A DNA stretch of 10,550 nucleotides, from assembly GCA_023424865.1 (NCBI GenBank), contig JAFADM010000434.1, forward strand, positions 1 to 10,550. The letters run 5' to 3'. This DNA is from Bacillota bacterium (GTDB lineage: Bacteria; Bacillota_A; Clostridia; DSM-8532). Both the position numbers and the translations under genes were made by a program. The notes under the pieces are model-generated. The model was given only the letters and a program-made list of their open reading frames with translations. It had not been told where the DNA came from and searched no databases. Shown piece after piece: positions 6,465 through 10,550 of the stretch. Each line of letters opens with the position of its first letter. The first letter of the stretch is position 1.

Positions 6465-7997
6465 ATGGTAAACAACAGATACAATACGGGACTTCTTAGA
6501 ATGATTATTGTTGCGCTGGCAGTTATTCTTCAGGTGTTCCTGATTTCCTTCCTGGTCATAAGCTTAAGACAACAGTCCCTGACCATGTATTATGTGCTGG
6601 CAGCCATCGGACTGGTGGAAATACTGACTCTTTCCGAGCCCAATCGGAGCCCTGCCTATACCTTTACCTGGATGATTGTTATCCTGGTGCTTCCCATCAT
6701 TGGCCACCTTCTTTATTTGCTTTGGGGAAAAGCGCCTACTTATTCACGGAAAAGCAAGACCATGCGTGCCCTTATGCTGGAGCCTATCCGCAGGCCTGTA
6801 GAGGATACAGAAATAGAAAAGGAATTTAATGAAAAATACCCGGATAAAAAAAGGATATGGAGCTATCTTACCCGTGAAGGCTTTCCTATATATGCGGGAA
6901 CTCAAAGCAAGTATTACGCTTTGGGTGAACACCAGTTTGAAGATATGATACGGGATATGGAAAAGGCCCGGCACTTTATTTTTGTGGAATATTTCATCAT
7001 CGGGAAGGGCCATTTATGGTCACGGATATACGGTATCCTCAGAAAGAAGGCAGAAGAGGGAGTGGAGGTTCGTATTTCCTATGATGATTTCGGAAGCCTG
7101 ATTGTTCTGCCGCCGGAGCTTATGAAGAAAAACAATGATGGCAGCATACAGGTTCAAGCCTTTAATCCTGTCCATAAATACGTATCCCGGCTCTATCTTA
7201 ACTACCGGAACCACCAGAAAATCGTGGTCATCGACGGAAATGTAGGGTATATGGGAGGAACAAACCTGGCGGATGAATATGTCAATCTCTATGAAAAGCA
7301 CGGGCACTGGAAGGATACAGCCATTCGCATGGAGGGAGATGCGGTTTGGAGCCTGACTTCCATCTTTTTGAAAATGTGGCAGGCGTCCTCCGGCGGGGAA
7401 AAGGAAGATCCACTCCGGTACAAACCTACGGTTAAGATGGAAAATGACGGCTACTTCCAGCCCTTTAGCGACGGTCCTGTAAACCAGCCCCACAATCCTG
7501 CGGAATCCATGTACAAGCATGTCATTTCATCGGCAAAGGAGTATGTTTACATTACCACGCCCTATCTTGTCATTGACGACGCCATGATTAACGAGCTGTG
7601 CCTTGCTGCCCGCAGCGGTGTGGACGTCAGGATTATAACCCCCCGGGTATGGGATAAATGGTATGTGCACATGGTTACCCGATCCAATTACAGAGCATTA
7701 ATGGAGGCGGGGGTGCGGATTTATGAATACACTCCGGGATACATTCATGCCAAATCTGTTTTAAGTGATGATGTTCATGGTGTGCTGGGCAGCATCAATA
7801 TGGATTATCGAAGCTTTTACCTTCATTTTGAAGACGGTGTGTGGATTTGCGGCAGTCAGGCACTGAAGGATCTTAAGGAGGACATGCTTAAAACCTTTAA
7901 TGTAAGTGAGGAACACCATCTCGATAACTGGAACAGGCGCCCCTGGTATATGAAACTCGTACAGGGCTTTTTCCGCCTTTTTGCGCCGCTTTTATAA
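6465..7997 (+). CDS. cls: Cardiolipin synthase (two-HKD phospholipase D family)
   Basis: Membrane enzyme condensing two phosphatidylglycerol molecules into cardiolipin plus glycerol. At 510 residues it has the usual bacterial Cls length. Two N-terminal hydrophobic segments (about 13-33 and 41-55) and a third near 67-87 form the PLDN membrane anchor. Two HKD catalytic motifs are complete: H250-x-K252-x4-D257 (NHQKIVVIDG, followed by YMGGTNLADEY) and H428-x-K430-x4-D435 (IHAKSVLSDD, followed by GSINMDYRSF). The start is supported by GGGAG (6455-6459) with a 5-nt spacer. The gene begins 19 nt after the TVP38-family gene and is likely the last in the operon. The family also contains transphosphatidylases of other specificity, but overall architecture and spacing favour cardiolipin synthesis. 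Confidence 0.95.
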   Translation: MVNNRYNTGLLRMIIVALAVILQVFLISFLVISLRQQSLTMYYVLAAIGLVEILTLSEPNRSPAYTFTWMIVILVLPIIGHLLYLLWGKAPTYSRKSKTMRALMLEPIRRPVEDTEIEKEFNEKYPDKKRIWSYLTREGFPIYAGTQSKYYALGEHQFEDMIRDMEKARHFIFVEYFIIGKGHLWSRIYGILRKKAEEGVEVRISYDDFGSLIVLPPELMKKNNDGSIQVQAFNPVHKYVSRLYLNYRNHQKIVVIDGNVGYMGGTNLADEYVNLYEKHGHWKDTAIRMEGDAVWSLTSIFLKMWQASSGGEKEDPLRYKPTVKMENDGYFQPFSDGPVNQPHNPAESMYKHVISSAKEYVYITTPYLVIDDAMINELCLAARSGVDVRIITPRVWDKWYVHMVTRSNYRALMEAGVRIYEYTPGYIHAKSVLSDDVHGVLGSINMDYRSFYLHFEDGVWICGSQALKDLKEDMLKTFNVSEEHHLDNWNRRPWYMKLVQGFFRLFAPLL

Positions 7998-8043
7998 CAG
8001 AAACAATTTGGAAAAATAAGTTGTTTGATTATTATCTAACTAG

Positions 8044-8070
8044 TTGCCAAATGATTCTAAAATGTATAAG
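8044..8070 (+). promoter_or_regulatory. Possible promoter for the M42 cluster
   Basis: TTGCCA (8044-8049) and TATAAG (8065-8070) are separated by 15 bp, shorter than ideal. It is the best pair seen in the AT-rich gap between cls and the first aminopeptidase gene. Confidence 0.3.
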
Positions 8071-8091
8071 ATTAATTTATGTTCAAATAGG

Positions 8092-8108
8092 GGAGCTTTT
8101 GCTGCTCC
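8092..8108 (+). terminator. Hairpin downstream of cls: weak terminator or leader hairpin
   Basis: GGAGC (8092-8096), loop TTTTGCT, GCTCC (8104-8108), with flanking AAAT/ATTT able to extend the stem across a short bulge, then TTAAGTTTTAAG. The T-tract is interrupted. It may end the cls operon, or act in the leader of the M42 transcript if that starts near 8077. Confidence 0.5.
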
Positions 8109-8130
8109 ATTTAAGTTTTAAGTAAAAGAG

Positions 8131-8154
8131 ACAGTGAGACAGTGAAACAGTGTC
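8131..8154 (+). repeat. Three 8-bp tandem repeats (ACAGTGNN) before the first M42 gene
   Basis: ACAGTGAG, ACAGTGAA and ACAGTGTC run back to back. The first six bases are identical in all three copies. They end 23 bp before the chosen start codon and are unlike anything else in the window. Confidence 0.5.
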
Positions 8155-8164
8155 AAAGAATGAC

Positions 8165-8171
8165 AGAGGAG
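8165..8171 (+). promoter_or_regulatory. Ribosome binding site deciding the first M42 start
   Basis: AGAGGAG lies 6 nt before the ATG at 8178. The GTG at 8142 and the ATG at 8160 have no comparable site, and the ATG at 8172 abuts this one. Confidence 0.65.
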
Positions 8172-8177
8172 ATGCTT

Positions 8178-9209
8178 ATGCTTACATGCGGAGATTTAAT
8201 TAAACGCCTGAGCTCGCTGGTTGCGGTAAGCGGCCATGAAAACACGGCGTCCCGGACGATTGCAGAGCTTTTCGAAACCTACTGCGAAGAGGTAACTATC
8301 GATAAGTTCTTTAATGTCATTGGCCTTAAAAAAGGAAGGGCTGAAAACCCTAAAAAGGTTCTTATTTGTGCCCATTACGATGAAATCGGCCTTATTATAA
8401 CAGGTATTGACGAAACCGGATTCCTTCAGTTTTCCCGGGTAGGGGGCGTGGATCCGAAAATACTTGGCGCACAGCAGGTTACCGTCCACGGCAAAGAGGA
8501 TTTGTTCGGCGTTATCGGCGCAAAGCCTCCCCATCTTATTTCCCCCGAAGAAGCCACTAAAGGGGTTGAAATGGAGGATATGCGCATTGACATCGGCATG
8601 TCGGCCCAAAAGGCCCGGGAACTGGTATCGGTAGGGGACAGAGTGTCCTATCGTTTTGAGCCTATGGAGCTTAAAAACAACCGGATTGCCGGAAAAACCA
8701 TGGACAACCGAAGCAGTGTGGCCGCTCTTGTGGAAATTCTCAAGGAACTTGACCGGGTTCACCATGATGACGATGTTTATGTTGTGGCGACGGTCCAGGA
8801 GGAGCTGGGAACCATAGGAGCCATTACAGCGGCTCACAATATCCGGGCAGATCTGGGTATTGCCATTGACGTCTGTCACGGCGATATGCCGGAAATTCCC
8901 AGCGAGGAAAGCTTTCCTCTTGGAAAGGGCGTTGCCATAGCCGTAGGGCCGGTTTTGCACAAGGAATACACCAAGGAGCTCATCCGTATTGCCAAGGCGG
9001 AAAAAATTGCCCATCAGATTGATCCTGAGCCGGGGAACACAGGCACCGACGCATCGGCTCTTCAAATTGCCCGGGAGGGTATACCAACCCTGCTTTTATC
9101 CATCCCCTGCAAATACATGCATACCATGGTTGAGATGATTTCAGTGGATGATGTGCAGGCAACGGCCCGGCTTGCCGCCAGGTACATTGCCTTCAGGGAC
9201 GGGAAGTGA
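8178..9209 (+). CDS. M42-family metallo-aminopeptidase, copy 1
   Basis: Cytosolic di-metal aminopeptidase of peptidase family M42 (TET/FrvX/glutamyl aminopeptidase group), which removes N-terminal residues from peptides and usually assembles as a dodecameric tetrahedral shell. From the ATG at 8178 it has 343 residues, the usual length. Predicted active-site residues are all present: H66 and D68 (AHYDEIG), D176 (MDNRSS, bridging), E208/E209 (QEELG, general base and metal ligand), D231 (IDVCHGDMP) and H315 (YMHT). The start at 8178 is preferred on the ribosome binding site and because N-terminal homology with copies 2 and 3 begins there; an in-frame GTG at 8142 would add 12 unlike residues. It is the first of three consecutive M42 genes, 63 bp ahead of the next. 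The metal ligand at 231 is Asp, while copy 2 has Glu, hinting at different substrate preference. Substrate cannot be assigned from sequence. Confidence 0.93.
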   Translation: MLTCGDLIKRLSSLVAVSGHENTASRTIAELFETYCEEVTIDKFFNVIGLKKGRAENPKKVLICAHYDEIGLIITGIDETGFLQFSRVGGVDPKILGAQQVTVHGKEDLFGVIGAKPPHLISPEEATKGVEMEDMRIDIGMSAQKARELVSVGDRVSYRFEPMELKNNRIAGKTMDNRSSVAALVEILKELDRVHHDDDVYVVATVQEELGTIGAITAAHNIRADLGIAIDVCHGDMPEIPSEESFPLGKGVAIAVGPVLHKEYTKELIRIAKAEKIAHQIDPEPGNTGTDASALQIAREGIPTLLLSIPCKYMHTMVEMISVDDVQATARLAARYIAFRDGK

Positions 9210-9272
9210 GTCATTCCCGGTTTACGTTAAATAAGCCCTAGAGTTAAGCCTTAGAAAGGAATACGGCTGATT

Positions 9273-10310
9273 ATGGAAGCTTTGGAGAATTTAAAAAAGC
9301 TTACCTCATTGGACGGAGTATCCGGCGACGAGGAAGCGGTAAGAGAATTTATTGCGGATAAGATAAGAGATTATGTGGACAGCCTGGAGGTGGATGCCTG
9401 CGGCAACTTAATCGCCTTTAAAAAAGGAACGGGAGAGGGGCCCCGCGTCATGCTCGCCGCCCATATGGACGAGGTGGGAATGATGGTTACGGCTGTCAAT
9501 TCCGATGGCCAAATAAAGTTTGCCAACGTAGGCGGCATCGAGGCCAGGGTTTTGGCCGGTAAAAGGGTGCGCATCGGCAAGAACAAAATCCCCGGGGTCA
9601 TAGGCCTTAAGCCCATCCATGCCCAGAGCGCTGCCGAAAGAAAAGGAACGGTTAACAGAAAAGGCCTGACCATTGACATCGGAGCAAAGGACAGAGATCA
9701 GGCTGAGGCTGTTGTGGAAATCGGTGATTCAGTGGCCTTTGACTACGAGCCGGTTGAATTCGGTGAAAACAAGCTCATGGCCAAGGCACTGGACGATCGC
9801 TGCGGCTGCGCCGTTTTAATCGAGCTTTTAAAGAACCGTTATGAAATGGACGTTTACGGCTGTTTTACCGTCCAGGAGGAAATAGGCCTGAGAGGCGCCA
9901 AAACTGCCGCCTTCAGGGTTATGCCAAAGTTTGCCCTTATTCTTGAGGGTACCACCTGCTACGATGTGGACGGAACCAAGGAATACAATATGAGCACCTG
10001 GCTGGGAAAAGGGCCTGCCCTTACCATTATGGACCGGTCGGTTATCAATGACAGGGACCTTCTTCATTATGTGATGGCTATCGCCGAGAAGGAAGGCATT
10101 CCTTACCAGTTTAAGAAGACGATTTCAGGAGGAACCGATGCGGGCCGTATTCAGGCCAATGCCGAGGGTGTGCTTGTTTCAACCATGGCCGTACCCTGCC
10201 GGTATATCCACACTCCGGTTTCCATTATGGAAAAAAGCGATTTTGAAGGCATGCTGAAGCTGGCGGATTCCGTTTTAAAAGCATTGCCTGAATTTAAAAC
10301 GGATTTTTAA
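9273..10310 (+). CDS. M42-family metallo-aminopeptidase, copy 2
   Basis: Second tandem M42 aminopeptidase, 345 residues, full length. Active-site set: H64 and D66 (AAHMDEVGMM), D174 or D175 in ALDDRCG (bridging aspartate), E202/E203 (QEEIGLRGA), E225 (LEGTTCYDVDG) and H313 (RYIHT). The SGGTDAGRIQ segment at 285-294 is the usual glycine-rich block before the last ligand. It is clearly a diverged paralogue of copy 1: the region after GVIGLKP reads IHAQSAAERKG instead of PHLISPEEATKG, and the fifth ligand is Glu rather than Asp. The start codon ATG has AAGGA (9256-9260) 12 nt upstream, a rather long spacer, but no better start keeps the conserved N-terminal EALENLKKLTSLDGVSGDE. Likely co-transcribed with copy 1. 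Residue specificity is not predictable here. Confidence 0.93.
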   Translation: MEALENLKKLTSLDGVSGDEEAVREFIADKIRDYVDSLEVDACGNLIAFKKGTGEGPRVMLAAHMDEVGMMVTAVNSDGQIKFANVGGIEARVLAGKRVRIGKNKIPGVIGLKPIHAQSAAERKGTVNRKGLTIDIGAKDRDQAEAVVEIGDSVAFDYEPVEFGENKLMAKALDDRCGCAVLIELLKNRYEMDVYGCFTVQEEIGLRGAKTAAFRVMPKFALILEGTTCYDVDGTKEYNMSTWLGKGPALTIMDRSVINDRDLLHYVMAIAEKEGIPYQFKKTISGGTDAGRIQANAEGVLVSTMAVPCRYIHTPVSIMEKSDFEGMLKLADSVLKALPEFKTDF

Positions 10311-10316
10311 ACCCGG

Positions 10317-10344
10317 TATGACGTAATTATATCCAAAGTATTAT
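10317..10344 (+). promoter_or_regulatory. Possible internal promoter before M42 copy 3
   Basis: TATGAC (10317-10322) and TATTAT (10339-10344) are spaced 16 bp in the 89-bp gap between copies 2 and 3. A small inverted repeat (TTTCC 10365-10369 with GGAAA 10375-10379) follows without a T-run. Only a weak match. Confidence 0.25.
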
Positions 10345-10399
10345 GAAGACTTTAATTACCGATTTTTCCTTAACGGAAACGGATAAATAAGGAGGACTT

Positions 10400-10550
10400 A
10401 TGAAAGAGCTTATACAAACATTGTGTCAGACCTTCGGACCTTCCGGCTATGAAGAGAAAGTGGCTGAAGTTATAAAAGGCTTACTGAAGGGAAAGGTTGA
10501 TGAAATAAGAACCGACGCCCTTGGAAATCTGATTGCGGTCAAAAAGGGAA
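10400..10550 (+). CDS. M42-family metallo-aminopeptidase, copy 3, 3'-truncated by the window edge
   Basis: An open frame starts at ATG 10400 after an excellent AAGGAGG (10389-10395, 4-nt spacer) and runs off the window after 50 codons. Its N-terminus, MKELIQTLCQTFGPSGYEE, then VDEIRTDALGNLIAVKKG, aligns with the starts of copies 1 and 2 (GVSGDEEAVREF, then LEVDACGNLIAFKKG). This is the N-terminal substrate-strand region of the M42 fold; the metal ligands lie beyond the window. The FGPSGYEE and DALGNLIAVKKG blocks make the family call good, but integrity of the gene cannot be judged. Confidence 0.85.
   Translation, partial: MKELIQTLCQTFGPSGYEEKVAEVIKGLLKGKVDEIRTDALGNLIAVKKG

Noticed and set aside
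8006..8052. ATTTGG/CCAAAT inverted repeat after cls
   Set aside because: Only 6 bp with a 35-bp gap in AT-rich DNA; expected by chance.
8196..9065. Long minus-strand open frame (289 codons) inside the first M42 gene
   Set aside because: Antisense shadow of a gene with all active-site residues; no domain or conserved motif on the minus strand.

Overview
The window looks like chromosomal DNA of a low-to-mid GC Gram-positive anaerobe, most likely a member of Clostridia (Bacillota). The reasons are strong AGGAGG-type ribosome binding sites, frequent TTG/GTG-like start options, a BlaI/M56 regulatory pair, a clostridial-style GT8/TVP38/cardiolipin synthase cluster and tandem M42 aminopeptidases. 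I cannot name the species from sequence alone. No rRNA, tRNA, CRISPR array, transposase or phage gene is visible.

Layout. (1) Positions 1-2400 (+) carry the last ~799 codons of isoleucyl-tRNA synthetase (ileS), cut by the window edge. A near-ideal, probably bidirectional terminator (2457-2511) follows, then a second GC-rich hairpin of unknown role. (2) Positions 2605-4676 (-) form a two-gene operon: a BlaI/MecI-family repressor followed by a BlaR1-like M56 membrane metallopeptidase. The C-terminal half of the M56 protein is not a penicillin-binding domain but two copies of a short repeat plus linkers. Two similar dyads exactly 30 bp apart lie upstream, one overlapping the predicted -10 box. 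This is what an autoregulated BlaI-type switch should look like, but with an unknown signal. (3) Positions 4924-7997 (+) hold three closely spaced genes for the membrane/cell envelope: a GT8 glycosyltransferase (TTG start), a TVP38/TMEM64 (VTT/DedA-like) membrane protein and a two-HKD cardiolipin synthase. (4) From 8178 to the window end (+) are three consecutive M42-family metallo-aminopeptidase genes, the third cut off after 50 codons.

How they fit together. ileS is housekeeping. The BlaI/M56 pair is a stress- or ligand-responsive switch with no target gene visible in its own operon. The GT8-TVP38-Cls group is plausibly one transcript acting on membrane lipids or glycolipids. The M42 cluster would finish cytosolic peptide degradation, probably as large tetrahedral particles, with paralogues of different residue preference. 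All families are known. The less ordinary elements are the sensor half of the M56 protein, its twin operators, and the triplicated M42 genes. I do not see a clearly undescribed multi-gene system here.
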